Shown piece by piece: positions 34,388-45,833 of a DNA stretch of 64,000 nt. Each line of letters opens with the position of its first letter. Positions within the stretch are counted from its first letter, which is position 1. The notes beneath the pieces were generated by a model. It had not been told where the DNA came from. It worked only from the letters and a program-made list of their open reading frames with translations, and made no database searches. Position numbers and translations under genes: made by a program. Source of the stretch: Paralithodes platypus (Eukaryota > Arthropoda > Malacostraca > Decapoda > Lithodidae); assembly GCA_032716605.1 (NCBI GenBank), contig CM064519.1:32447423-32511422 (forward strand), in the 5' to 3' direction.

Positions 34388-35720
34388 ACATATGCAATTT
34401 TAAATCAATATGTAACAACAAAAACGTGTATATGTTTAATATTATTCATAACAATTTAGATACTTGATCAAGGATCCATCCATTTATATACTTTTTCCGC
34501 AAGACTTCGTTATTCCAGAGCATAAGATTTGGTATTTATCGGTCACAATAGTTTTTTTTTTATATCTAATATTGAGTTTTATAATGGGTATACAGTATAG
34601 TATAAACATACTAGTGTCTCTATTGCTGCAACATTAATATGTTGTCGTACGATAAGAATATGGTCTCTTATTACACGCAATAATGTGATGTACAGTATAC
34701 TGTTTTCGCGAAACCCTTAAATATTATTCAAGATAACAGTGAATGAATCGATAATGATACATTTTCTGTATTTATTTATATATATTTCAAATAAATATGT
34801 TAAAAGTCATTCGTTTGCTTCACCTTTCGACACTATATTTATAAATATAATTAGTCCAATTACTATTATAACTTATCCTATTGTTAAATCTGTCCAATTC
34901 ACATTTATAGATGCAATGATCTTAGTTGATTGGGCACGGTACTGTGTTAAGGATATCAACATTATACCGTTCTTATTACATTACAAACAAGCGTTATAAT
35001 TATATTGATATTTTAATAAAAAAAACATTTAATTCAGCAAAACAAGATAATATGTGTAGTTTCATGACCGCATATATACACTATGTAACAATTATTAATT
35101 GAAGAAAATTAAGACCCTATGATACGCTAATGTGTTCCTTGAAAGTTACATTGAACATCTCATCCCCTGATTCACTCTCACTCTCACTCTCTCTCTCTCT
35201 CTCTTGACACCCTCGACCCCCTCTACACGTCTGGTCGAGGGTCATCACTTTGAGTGTAATGATATGCAGGAAAATAAAGTTGTCCGACCCACCCAAGAGA
35301 CAAGGGGGTCATTCATCCTGGCTCGAAGCTCCGACTCCACACCCGGGGTATAGAGGCGAGAGTCCCACCACACACACACACACACACTCACACCCACTTT
35401 AGGCCCTTCATTAATGCGGTGATATGTAGTACCGGGGGAAGGAAGACCTGCTTAACATATTCATACACACACCAAAGATTAATATCAATGAGGTTGTAAT
35501 GGATAAATTCAAGAGTATCACACGGGGATAATTTATTTATTTATGGAGTCCTTGCGCGGGTGTATAGGAGAGTTATTTTTGCTCCTGCATGGTTATTTAA
35601 TTCTTGTTTAAGGATTTTTACATTTACAAAACGAGAATTGAAGCTAGTAACATCGCTAGTCAGCCAGAAGCACAACAGCCACATCAAAAACATCACTGGT
35701 CACAGAAGCCGTAGGAATAA
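34384..35720. other. no gene seen; hairpin at 35208-35241 and short (CT)n, (CA)n
   Basis: AT-rich to about 35150, then a short CT run (35177-35204) and CCCTCGACC ... GGTCGAGGG with 16 bases between the arms, a clean hairpin. A short CA run lies at 35370-35388. Confidence 0.55.
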
Positions 35721-36263
35721 ATGCAAAATAAAAAGTCAAATGGAACACTAATCTATAGCAACACTGAGGGGATGAAAGCAGCAAGCGCAGGAGCGGGACA
35801 TGGAGAAGCTGCTGATTGTATGTACATCATCCTACTTACGACTTCCATCCTTTACATTCGTAGGAGGAGGAGGGGGAGGCGCAAGAGGACAGCAGGAACC
35901 TGGGCGAGATTACAAAAGCGCTTTCCTCAAAATTGCATGGCATTTCCTGATGTGCATGACAAGGAGTCTCCCTCCCTTCAAGATTATCTCCGTCCACCAC
36001 CACCACCACCACCACCACCACCACCTCCGCCTCCACCACCACTATCACCTCCTCCACCACCACCAGCCCGCGCACACTTACTCCCAAGAATCCGACCGAG
36101 TAGAGTTTGGGAATCCACTTTGCATTCACGACGGCAAGCCAGGCTGACGGAGGGAGGCGGAGGGCCCGTGGTGTCTCCAGGGCCACGGCAGTGGGCCACT
36201 ATGGAGGACCACACCTTGACTTCCCTGGCCACTGTGCACCACCGAAGGTCCCCACCACACTAG
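35721..36263 (+). CDS. unassigned 180-residue open frame with long proline run
   Basis: The frame has an ATG, a basic stretch (YIRRRRRGRRKR, residues about 46-57), a mixed segment (MAFPDVHDKESPSLQDYL) and a polyproline run made by (CAC)n at 35994-36065, then an RPSRVWESTLHSRRQARL segment. An overlapping + frame (35800-36147) reads the same triplets as histidine, and a minus frame is open for 116 residues. With three overlapping frames open, coding is doubtful. No domain is recognised and no splice context is strong. Confidence 0.2.
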   Translation: MQNKKSNGTLIYSNTEGMKAASAGAGHGEAADCMYIILLTTSILYIRRRRRGRRKRTAGTWARLQKRFPQNCMAFPDVHDKESPSLQDYLRPPPPPPPPPPPPPPPPLSPPPPPPARAHLLPRIRPSRVWESTLHSRRQARLTEGGGGPVVSPGPRQWATMEDHTLTSLATVHHRRSPPH

Positions 36264-38100
36264 AGCCACACACTTTCTTGAGTAATCATTGGGAATTATC
36301 ACTCGTCAAAAGCGGGGAACTTGAATCACAAACACTGTTCACTTGGATTCTCACACTCAGGGTAAAACATCGCCCTGGATAACAGTTTCTAGACGTGCAT
36401 GTCTTGGTTCGATTGTGACAATAAAATATTTCCCTCGTATGATTTGCTAGGAGCACGACTTTTAAGTGAGGAACATTACACTAAGGCGAAAATAGGAACT
36501 ATCTTATCGTTTTGGACTTAATTGTATGATTTTTTTTCTGTATCATTTCAATACTGGTACGCTGTTTGTGGAATAAACAAAAAATAAGCTGTAGTATATT
36601 GAATATCGAAGCAACTTTGATTATATATGAATTTTCTCTAATTCAGTACTCATGGGGCTTTTCAAACATTTTCAATTACTAAGGAATATATACAGTAACT
36701 CCAAATGCTCTATTATAAGTAGCGAAATAAGTAAATATTAAGTACCACAAAAATAAACATAAATACGAAACAAAACATTATAATACTAATTATATAATAT
36801 TCGTTTATCTGAGATATAAAATAGGTATAGATAATAGAGGGTTATGTTTGCTACCAATAGACGGTATTATACAAAATTGGAAAGACGTCCAGGTGACCAA
36901 TCGTTAGCTGGAATGGTGTGGCCCCTCCAATTCCTAGAGTTTCTTCCTAAGCTGAATTAAACTATTTATTGGCCAAGTTATTCCTCCTGCTGGGGGAGTG
37001 GTCGTAATACATCACACGGGGAAGGGGCTGCTGGATCAATCGACAGAGATAAATATACAACCCAATTGTATCCACTCGTACAAATAACAACACCGGTGTA
37101 TCGTCTGATTGACACTTTACACATACAATTCCGATTTTCTATTATTAATTTGTATGAAATATTGACAAATATATAAATACAGAATACATAGGAGTAAATT
37201 AGATTAGATTATGCCTGATTATATTAGGTTAGATCAAATAATATATACTGTAGGTGTTGCCATAATTATGTACTGTAAGAGATGACTGCAACTCGGTTGC
37301 AAAAACTCCACTGGAGGACCACTCTTCCTCGTTCATCTCCCAGCCGTCAATGAAAAATGGAGTGCGAGGCGTCACCCGTGATCAGGTCTCCGGCGGTGAT
37401 GAAGATATTATTACCCACCCATTACTAACGGACCTTCTTGCGGCCTATATTTATCTTTATTTTACTGTAAATTCCCGTTACTATCCAACTTGCCTTATAT
37501 ACTACCTTCACTGTTCATCGCGTTACTGTCTAAATTTTACAATAACCAACACTGGATCAATTAGCTTGTGACAAATATTTACTGTTTATCGCCATTGCTA
37601 TTTAACTAGCATCAGTTACTATTACGGTAATCATTAGCTTGTTGCCCGAACTACAAATATATCTTAATTTTACAGGACCGAATGGCTTTCTTAATGTGAT
37701 TCAAGATTGTATATGTTATCAATATGCCTGTTTATACTTGGAAATTACTCTTTCACTTATGGGTATACTTGTCATGGTTTGATTACCGTTGTTTGCAAGA
37801 TATGTAGGCAAGACCCTGCATCACCAGATTTAAGAAAGCTTTACTATAAAGGTATTCAGTAATCAAAATCCCGCAAAACTACTACAGTAAGTCTCATGCA
37901 AACATGAAAAGCTATAACTAACGATATTGCTTAGTATAGTTCTAAATGCTATATCGTATAACCTAATCTAGCCTGACGACGTGGTCAGCGAAAATATATT
38001 TAACCATAATTTTTGTCTTAGCTAAGCGATAGCAGGTTGTCTATCCTAGCTTAATACTCAGTTCTTTAGGTTTCGTTCACTACATGTTTAAAACAGGTCT
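36264..38100. other. no gene seen; possible MITE relic at 36935-36950
   Basis: AT-rich unique DNA. TTCTTCCTAAGCTGAATTAA near 36940 matches an internal phrase of the MITE at 40881-41094, so a decayed relative may be present. A GC patch at 37340-37400 has no clear reading. Confidence 0.45.
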
Positions 38101-38314
38101 TTAACCCCTTCTGTACCAGCGACGTCTTTTTTAGTATTTGATTTCAACTACATTTAGACGATTTTATGGCCCTCAGGAAGGATATACGGTAGATAAAATG
38201 AGTAATTGAGATAGTCTGCAGCCCTTCATTGTATAGACGTCCTGTATAAGCTGAATATGATTTATAATTACCAGAATATAATGAAAGGGACGTCACCGGT
38301 ACAGAAGGGGTTAA
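38101..38314. mobile_element. piggyBac-like MITE, copy A
   Basis: It begins TTAACCCCTTCTGTACCAGC then GACGTC and ends in GACGTCACCGGTACAGAAGG then GGTTAA. Apart from a small indel the ends are inverted repeats of about 25 bases. TTAA lies at both edges. The inverted repeat starting CCC at a TTAA target is the piggyBac-superfamily pattern. No coding capacity. Confidence 0.82.
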
Positions 38315-38322
38315 AAAGGTCC

Positions 38323-38537
38323 TTAACCCGTACAGTACCAGGGACGTCCTTTTCATCTTATTCTGGCAGCTATTAGATGGCTATATTCAGATTAGCAAGG
38401 ACCTCTAGTAATAATAAGACTTCAAACTATCTCAACCAACCTTTGCAAATGCCACAGATCCTTCCTAAGCTGTATAATATCGTCTAAATATAGCTAGAAT
38501 AAACTACAACACACGTCGCTGGTACTAAAAGGGTTAA
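38323..38537. mobile_element. piggyBac-like MITE, copy B
   Basis: It starts 8 bases after copy A: TTAACCCGTACAGTACCAGG then GACGTCC, ending in ACGTCGCTGGTACTAAAAGG then GTTAA. The inside shares CAGATTAGCAAGGACCTCTA and CCTTCCTAAGCTG with the copy at 40.9 kb. Length and ends match copy A. Confidence 0.8.
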
Positions 38538-39120
38538 ACTGCTGGTCAAAGGTGGGAGCCTGGAGGTAGATTCATGACCTTGGCTCCCCCGTGACAGATT
38601 GCCCCTGCAGTGTTGATGTAAACATCACGTCATCCTCCAAACATCGTTAATTGACTCGGCTACCCTTCCACTGTTTTGCTCGCAATTTGTAAATACTCTA
38701 CACCTATTAAAGCCTAATTCAGTATATACGTCAGACAGTTTTAGACTGTATTCATGTATTTCGATATTTTGTTCCTATAACTGCTCTTACACGCATTTTA
38801 TTAGCCTGACTAGTGTGTATGCAGAACGAATCGTGTTTATATACCGGTATATAAATATATATATATATGCATTTATTTTATTATATATACATATTGTATA
38901 TACCAATTATATATGTTTGGCATTGTTCTATCAATAACCGATTATATTATATTGTTTTCGCTTGGTATCAACATTAAGATTTAAGTTAGAAAACCTTCGA
39001 ATACCACACCAGAATATAATTGTTGCAAGTTTAGCAAAGAAGGGCAGAGGGCCAAGCAGAGAGTAGGGCATCAGGCAAGACCCTAGCCTTGCCTAGGGAC
39101 GCGTGCACAGCTACACACTT

Positions 39121-39122
<2 letters not shown>
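38538..39122. other. no gene seen
   Basis: AT-rich unique DNA with TATACCGGTATATAAATATA near 38840. Confidence 0.55.

Positions 39123-39203
<81 letters not shown>
39123..39203 (+). repeat. (AC)n microsatellite
   Basis: About 80 bases of perfect AC followed by CATG and a short ACCACC run. Confidence 0.97.
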
Positions 39204-39207
<4 letters not shown>

Positions 39208-39521
39208 CCCACTACTACCACCACCACCGGTATGTTTACAAACAGTGGGGTAAGGCTTGGGTGTGATGCCAGCCGTCGTGCCACTACCTCCTACACCTTG
39301 CAAACTGAATGGGAGCAAATTGTATTCCGGGATAAACCGAACGGACTTGCCATCTTGAACGATTGTTTGGAAAGTAATTTCGATACTTAATGAAGTACTT
39401 CCCTAGACAGATGCTTTTGTTTACATTAATATTGTTTTTGTTTGCCCTTCTTCAATCCAAAGTACCAATTTAAAGAACACGCCTATGGATATTTCAAAGG
39501 GCTTGAGTAAAATTATGAAGT

Positions 39522-39648
39522 AAGACCACGTCCTAGGTCTATATATCGCTAGTGTACCGGTATTGTATTTGTTCTGGCCTTAATACCCGAGTTATGGGTA
39601 TCCTAAAAGTGTTATATTACAGAGGGCAGAAAAACGGGACGTGGTCCT
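39522..39648. repeat. short inverted repeat, AAGACCACGTCC arms
   Basis: AAGACCACGTCC (39522-39533) pairs with GGACGTGGTCCT (39637-39648) across about 103 bases. No target duplication is evident, so it may be a decayed MITE or chance. Confidence 0.4.
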
Positions 39649-40880
39649 GCTAACTGAGAAGGGTTGTGGTTTGCGGTGGGCCAGCTCACCTCATACTTAT
39701 GCCCCTTCAAAATCATAACAAACATTTTCTTCTATACACATATGCTCACATCCAACCGTGCATCAACACTTGTAAATACTCACACACTTAAGCAGACAAA
39801 ACTATACATCATCGCCCGTTTAACTCTCCCTCTCTTGTTTATAGCTTCACATGGCAAGGGTGACAGTCTCCATCCATTACTACACGAATGTTTAATCTTC
39901 AACGCGGGATTTTACCTAGACACTCCCAAACTCAAACATACAAAACGACCCATCCAATTGCCAACTGTCTATTTCTGTGAGTTAGGAGGGTGTTGGACAT
40001 TATTTTCGTTATACCAGAGTTTATAAACAACATACTGGCTTACGGTATACGTCATGAGCCCAGGTGCTGAGGTGGAGGAAACACTATCTCACTTCCTGCC
40101 CGCCTGCCTTCCCTTAAACTCCATCACTGCACACCTATTTTTTCCCCTGTTCTTAACTCGCGCCTCTCTCACTCTGCTACCTAGTAACAATACCAAAATC
40201 AATGATGATGCCATTTCATTGCCTATGCACTCTAGCACCTCACCTATAAAGCTAACGAGTAATAATGTCAAACGTAATCGTGATAATCAATTAAATTGTA
40301 GGTGCACGTACAAGAGGGATAAGGTAAATGCTGGACAGAATCAGTCCAATAATCGCATTCCGTTGTTTCCAATTAGTATTATGCAGATGATGTTATTATT
40401 CATATATAAGTGTTTATTATTGACTTTAGAAAACTTACAATCCATGAAGTGGTAGTAGTACAGAAGATACGTGCAAGTAATAATAAATACAAAACAAGAA
40501 TTAATTACATTTTATAATCTCGTGTTATCTTCGTTATCATTACAACAACTTTGTCTAGTCCTATAACGATATTGAACTTAACGAACACCAAATCATTAGC
40601 CAATCATATGTCCTTAACGAAATAACTTGCTTAAATGAACAGGACTAGGCATTAGCCCAATTTATAATAGTTTTGTGTATCAACTTAATCATTGTTATGT
40701 CATTGCACTATAAGCAACATTGGGGTGCACTTTCTCCACGCGTGTTTTTGCTCTTTGTTTTTTTGTTCAGTCGTCACGCACATAACTTATCTCACCAATC
40801 CTTCTCTACTCTCTCAGCAAAGCTAGAACTATATTTTTTTCCTCGGTGGTGCACATAGGCTTCTCTCATTGCACCGCTTA
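39649..40880 (+). other. no gene called; two unassigned open frames
   Basis: Frames at 39664-40026 (120 residues) and 40054-40455 (133 residues, with KLTSNNVKRNRDNQLNCRCT) are non-repetitive but lack recognised motifs, signal sequence or splice context. They sit in different frames only 27 bases apart. I regard them as chance in AT/C-balanced DNA, with low certainty. Confidence 0.35.
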
Positions 40881-41094
40881 TTAACCCCTTGAGGATCATG
40901 ACGCGTTTTGACGGTGTATTCTGGCCATCATTAGTCGATTTTATTCAGATTAGGAAGGCCCTCTAGGAATCAAATGGGTCAAAGCTATCCCAATTAGCAC
41001 TCTGACTCCCAAACTTTCTTCCTAAGCTGAATACAATCGTCTAATGATAGCCATAATCAAATGTCATAACGCGTCAGAATCCTCAAGGGGTTAA
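40881..41094. mobile_element. piggyBac-like MITE, copy C
   Basis: It begins TTAACCCCTTGAGGATCATG then ACGCG and ends CGCGTCAGAATCCTCAAGG then GGTTAA; the arms pair for about 25 bases. Size (214 bases) matches copies A and B. The interior GATTAGGAAGGCCCTCTAGG and TTCCTAAGCTGAATAC match copy B, showing one family. Deeper pairing (GGCCATCATTAG with CTAATGATAGCC) makes the whole element a hairpin. Confidence 0.85.
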
Positions 41095-42481
41095 TTTCCT
41101 AGCATTTATCACACCATCAGCACCTGCTTACTACGGTGTTTATGCATGCTACACGAATAAATCACACAAATGGCACCTAAGAGCACTCCTCATGCATACT
41201 ACTAATATGCTAATCAATCACACTGCCAGTAACACCTTGGCAACATTACTCACGCCAATATAATACCCACTCACAAACTGGGCTTCTCCCTCAAAATACA
41301 CCCCGTGAACGACTCGTACACTTTGGCACCCTTAAAAAAATTGAGGCATGAGTTATCGAGCTACCCTGTCTTCTATTTATATATATCCAAGGTTCCATGA
41401 CTGTGCAGACAATATTCATAGGCAGATAAGTTTAGATAACATATTTGTATCTTTTACGATCATAGCTACAGTACGTAAAGTCGACCATGTATGGGCTTTT
41501 GAAAAACGCACTCTACTTTGCATGTATTTTCTTTAAGTATTATTCTCTCTTCCTTTCTCCCTCACACTCATTCCTCAAATTCCCTCAGCACTTACTCATC
41601 TTGCTAATTACTCAAACAAAAAACTCTTCCGCGCACGATTCTACCAAGGTCTCACTCACTCTTTGAAAGCCACTCATCACTTCCCTCATGACCCCAACCA
41701 CCACATCATTTGAGCAGATCCCGTAACTCGTAGGGTCAGTTCGATGGCCAAACCCGCTTATGTGGAGGTACCGGGAGTGGTGATTGATGTACTCGCTTAC
41801 ACTAATTATTAGGAAGCTATGCAGGTTTCGGTTTGATTGATTGATCACTTAAAAATGGTCTCCAGTTGGGGTGCATTTCCAAGTCTCCACATTTCTAAGG
41901 TATTTCTCACACAAGACCACTGGATACGTTGTCAAATAAAATATATAACGTTATATTTTAATTATACTAAAATGCATAGCCTAAACGTAACGCAAGTGTT
42001 TCAACACCCCTTTAGATTAATGTATTCCATGATCGCTTAAACCGTGGAAGTAGAACGACTGAATGGGTTTCACATCATTAGCGCAAGAGGGACTAACTTC
42101 CCGCCTATGGAGAATTTTAGGCCTACACATCGGCTATAGTATTGTCACTAATATTCATAATGAATAAAAAAAATGACGTCGAACTAGTCTTATCAATAAG
42201 GAGAAGCTATTCTTTATATCAATGATGTTCATGTACTAGAAATACTAATCAAAATTATTTTCAATTGTAAAATTATAACGAACATAATGTTAAAAAAGCA
42301 AGCTGAAGCAATATAACAAAAAAGTTTTCAATAGTTTCCTCCGAATTGCAGGAGCGTAAACATTAAATCTGGGCCCGGCGCCCCCTTGAGACGTCGGGAT
42401 ATGTGAACAAATGTTCGCCACTTCGCCCCCTAAATGGATTCAATTTAGGCTGAGTGACTGTGAAATGGCGTCACTTTTGTC
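41095..42481. other. no gene seen
   Basis: AT-rich to mixed DNA with only short frames. A GC patch (42370-42400, GGGCCCGGCGCCCCC) precedes the next feature. Confidence 0.5.
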
Positions 42482-42943
42482 TCAATTTTCGTGAGCATTA
42501 CTCAGGCCCCAGAAGTTGGTGGACCTCCTCACTGGGTGGTCACGTGAGGGTGGAAATGGAGGCCCCTTGGAAAAGGACTTTGAGGTGGAGACTCCAGGGG
42601 TACTGATGCTTACAATGTTGAGGCTCCTTCCCCCACCAGGACGGGAGGACGGGCGAGTAATCCAGGTGGCGGGGTAATATTGCGGGGTATGGAAGAACAC
42701 CGGGGGTAGAAGTTGTGTTGGGTGCCGGGCAGACTTAAGACCACCGCGGCACTCTACTGGGCACTGGACACTGAGAGGGTGGTGTTGACTGAGGGGCACC
42801 ACGCTAGCGACTGGCCCGGTGTGTGGCGGTACTGGGCTACGAGGCGTGGGTGCGCGCGGGGCGGCTGGCCAAGACACACTACTAGCCGCGCGCCGCTGCT
42901 GCCACACCATCACCACCACCAACATGGGGGCAGAACACCACAT
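42482..42943 (-). CDS. candidate 5' coding exon, product not recognised
   Basis: The minus frame starts at ATG (42943; a second ATG at 42925) and runs 153 codons with balanced, non-repetitive content rich in P, S, R and V (for example RGGLKSARHPTQLLPPVFFH). Inside it, AACATT is followed by GTAAGC (42613-42608), a good donor, so an exon could end at 42614 after about 110 codons. About 0.4 kb upstream on the same strand lies a promoter-like block. The + strand is also open for 104 residues over part of it. Strand and coding remain unproven. Confidence 0.3.
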   Translation of the reverse strand: MWCSAPMLVVVMVWQQRRAASSVSWPAAPRAPTPRSPVPPHTGPVASVVPLSQHHPLSVQCPVECRGGLKSARHPTQLLPPVFFHTPQYYPATWITRPSSRPGGGRSLNIVSISTPGVSTSKSFSKGPPFPPSRDHPVRRSTNFWGLSNAHEN

Positions 42944-43317
42944 CCACCCTCCCCAACCCTCACAAACACACCACTAAGGCACCTATATACACTCACATTG
43001 ACAGGAGGCACCCTCGTCTCTCTTTAACACAGCCATCAAAATCACGGGTCACAAACTTCAACAGGCAGACCGGTGACATTTTCGTGAGGTCTGCTTCATT
43101 ACCTCTGAACTCCAAAAGTAAAACCAGCCTATAATTAAATCAATAAACAATAATTGTATAGACAATCTATAGTCACTTGCTAGTTCAGGCTACCATAGTG
43201 AGAAATGCGAGAATAAGAAACAGCATAAAGAACTCAAGTGCGACAGACCACATGGACAACCACCTTGCAATTGCAGGTGCATCTCTTCCTTAAAGGTCTG
43301 ATGCGCTGGGGCAGCAA

Positions 43318-43440
43318 TTAAAAGCCATGCCAATGGCGGACATGATATTTTTGAGTATTTGGCGGGTGTGTCACGTGACCGCAGCCAACCAATCGTCGTT
43401 AAGGCTAGGAGGACTGGGCGGGCCGCGGGGGCGCTCACCC
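43318..43440. promoter_or_regulatory. promoter-like block: CCAAT, YY1-type, TCACGTGA and GC box
   Basis: Within 120 bases lie CCAAT (43330-43334) joined to ATGGCGGAC (YY1-type), GTCACGTGACC (43370-43380, an E-box palindrome as bound by USF/TFE-type factors), ACCAATC (43388-43394) and GGGCGGG (43416-43422) in CpG-rich sequence. These are core elements of TATA-less animal promoters. It could drive the minus-strand frame at 42.5-42.9 kb. On +, ATG at 43333 starts MADMIFLSIWR followed by GTGTGT, an alternative exon start. Confidence 0.45.
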
Positions 43441-43530
43441 TCTACACGCACAAGCTTAAACGTACACACACTAAGACGTACACACTAAGATACACACACG
43501 CTAAGCCGCACACACCCACACCACACGTAT
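43441..43530 (+). repeat. degenerate ACACACTAAG minisatellite
   Basis: ACACACACTAAGACGT, ACACACTAAGAT and ACACACGCTAAGCCGC follow each other. About five decayed units of 14-17 bases. Confidence 0.65.
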
Positions 43531-44284
43531 AGCTTGCATCATGCGCGGAACACAACATAACACCATCAATCTGATACGATGAAGTCATGACAATATACTA
43601 TATTGTATATTCGACCTTCTAAATCCGGATGAAAAGTGTTAATTCCCTCTCAACTTTTATCACAACACCCACAAGCCTAATAACTCACTCTATTACCCCG
43701 GTGAAAGCTGAGGGCTACATGAACAAGTGCGAGGAAGGTAGGGGCAGTAGAAGTAATCTCGTCGTCGTATGTGGGCTCAGGTTTTTCTTGTGTTGGGTAC
43801 TTAGTGGGGTGGGATTATTTCGATTGTGAAGGGCCTTAAAATCAACTTATAAGAAAACGAAATTATGTGAACGCTCTATTACTATATATTTCTACGAATG
43901 CGTTTCTGTTGCCTACCTACCTTAAGTGTAATACCTTACCTACCTACCTACCGACCTTAGGTACCAGGTAAAACTATGTCTTCCATTTATATTAAGTACA
44001 CATTAATTAATTATTATTATTGAAGACATAATTTTCTTTTCTCCTGACAATGTGATTCAAAATACACAATTTGTATAATTATATACAGTATTTCCCAATA
44101 CATAATATTACATGGAAATAAATAAACTTTTGAAACAGTCACTTTCAAATGATAACTTCGTAAATTTAGCAACGTAAAACATTGTTGTATTAAGAAATAT
44201 GTTAGAACACAAAATGATGAACATTATTGTTCAATTCATGTAAACGGTTCGTCAAATAAACATACGGTACTCTTATTTGTTTAA
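43531..44284. other. no gene seen; (CCTA)n near 43914-43960
   Basis: Mixed to AT-rich DNA. Imperfect ACCTACCTACC units and CCTTAGGTACC occur at 43914-43968. Confidence 0.5.
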
Positions 44285-44545
44285 AGTATTAATAATATAA
44301 GTCAAACATTATTAAAACTGAACATTTTATTAAAAGGATTATCATCAGAAAACTATAGATGCACTGTACGGTATAAGAAAAAAACGTTGTTTACCGATTC
44401 CTTACTAATAAATTATGATGCAAACAGAGGTGTGAAGGTCTGGAATGGTCTGCCCACTTGTATAACAAACGCAACTAATATTTTAACTTATAAGTATTCA
44501 TTGAAAAGGCTTTTGATATCAAAATATGAAGGAAATAATGTATGA
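44285..44545 (+). pseudogene. relic of a non-LTR retrotransposon polymerase carboxy end
   Basis: An 86-codon open frame without a start ends at TGA. Residues 49-58 read GVKVWNGLPT, and the rest (ITNATNILTYKYSLKRLLIS) follows the usual pattern at the carboxy end of non-LTR reverse transcriptase proteins: a VWN-LP motif, a threonine/asparagine segment, then a basic helix with SLKR. No catalytic domain is upstream; the DNA there is AT-rich with stops. The family assignment rests on motif resemblance only. Confidence 0.45.
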
Positions 44546-44822
44546 TCAATATAAATACATAATAAACAATGACTAACAATATTGAGGTAGGAACAAGGTT
44601 GATGATCAGTCTTTTGAGAGAAAAAAAATGTAAATATTGTAACTATGTTCATTATTTGTCTTAAATTTCGTAATCGTACTTAAATTTTTGTCAGGATTGT
44701 TACTGAAATGTATGACTTTTTTCACCAGAACTTACACTAAATTCATGCCCAAAACTGTTATGTATGTGTTTTTAGAAGAGTTAATATAGTATTGTACATA
44801 CTATAGGTAGCTCCAAACGAAC

Positions 44823-45131
44823 TTGACAATTATCTCGATGCCTGACCTCTTCGTAACTCAAAAGGACCTTGAGAAAACTGGCTGTAAATTTCCACACCTA
44901 TTTCCTGGTGGACTCTTCCCAAATGATAGAAATGTCAGCCCGATTGCTTTCATTAATTTTGAGTTAGAAGAAGATAAGGGGTCCAGATTATTGTCAAGTT
45001 CGTTGGCACTACCTATAGTACTATTGTCAAGGTGCCTTTATTTGAGAGTATTACTCTCAAAAGGCTCATCCATTATCGTTCATCAAAATAATAGCATACG
45101 TATGAAAAGGGTATTTTACTTGGCTAAATAA
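44823..45131 (+). CDS. unassigned 102-residue open frame
   Basis: Non-repetitive frame from ATG, for example PDLFVTQKDLEKTGCKFPHL and FINFELEEDKGSRLLSS. Composition is protein-like in an AT-rich setting, but I recognise no domain. It lies about 280 bases after the retrotransposon relic on the same strand and may be part of an older mobile element. Confidence 0.2.
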   Translation: MTIISMPDLFVTQKDLEKTGCKFPHLFPGGLFPNDRNVSPIAFINFELEEDKGSRLLSSSLALPIVLLSRCLYLRVLLSKGSSIIVHQNNSIRMKRVFYLAK

Positions 45132-45171
45132 AACAAAAAATACGTTTCAATTAAGAAAGTTATATAATGCG

Positions 45172-45426
45172 ATGAGACACAATTTGAGAAGTAGAATTAG
45201 AGACTTGACATTCCAATTCAATACAATGCCAAACTTTAATGCATTAGGAATGCGAAGCAAATTGTTGTTTAAGCTGATTGTGGTTAATGGGCAATTATCT
45301 AAAGAAGTAATTAACAAGTCACTTTGCAATTTAATACAACATTTGACAAATGTATTTACAATATTAGGTAAAATAAGTGCCAAATTGTACCAAATTGCTT
45401 TTAGTGTGAAAGGCAGGTTAGGATAG
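45172..45426 (+). CDS. unassigned 84-residue open frame, basic
   Basis: The frame (MRHNLRSRIRDLTFQFNTMP at its start, IGKISAK-type basic helix near its end) is open 50 bases further upstream without ATG and lies in a different frame from its neighbour. The opposite strand is open too (119 residues). No recognised family. Confidence 0.18.
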   Translation: MRHNLRSRIRDLTFQFNTMPNFNALGMRSKLLFKLIVVNGQLSKEVINKSLCNLIQHLTNVFTILGKISAKLYQIAFSVKGRLG

Positions 45427-45481
45427 ATTGGAGAGACGAAGAAGTAGAAACATGGATAAAGAATATGTATGTACGTCTCTC

Positions 45482-45504
45482 TCTGTCTATACATACATAC
45501 ATAC

Positions 45505-45596
<92 letters not shown>

Positions 45597-45794
45597 AGAG
45601 ATAGAGGAGAGAGTAGAGAGAGAGGGAGAGAGAGAGAGAGAACCGAGAGAGAGAGAGAGAGAGTGTTGGAGATTTCTTTTTGATAGAGAGAGAGAGAGAG
45701 AGAGAGAGAAGGAAGGGGGGCTCCAACAGTGGCGTCAGCAGCTCCCCCACCCGAATCAAACAGCGTCCCAGGCTCTCTCGCTCTCTCTCGCTCG

Positions 45795-45833
<39 letters not shown>

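Noticed and set aside
39664..40455. Two adjacent + strand frames of 120 and 133 residues as a gene
   Set aside because: Different frames, no recognised motif, no splice sites that join them convincingly.
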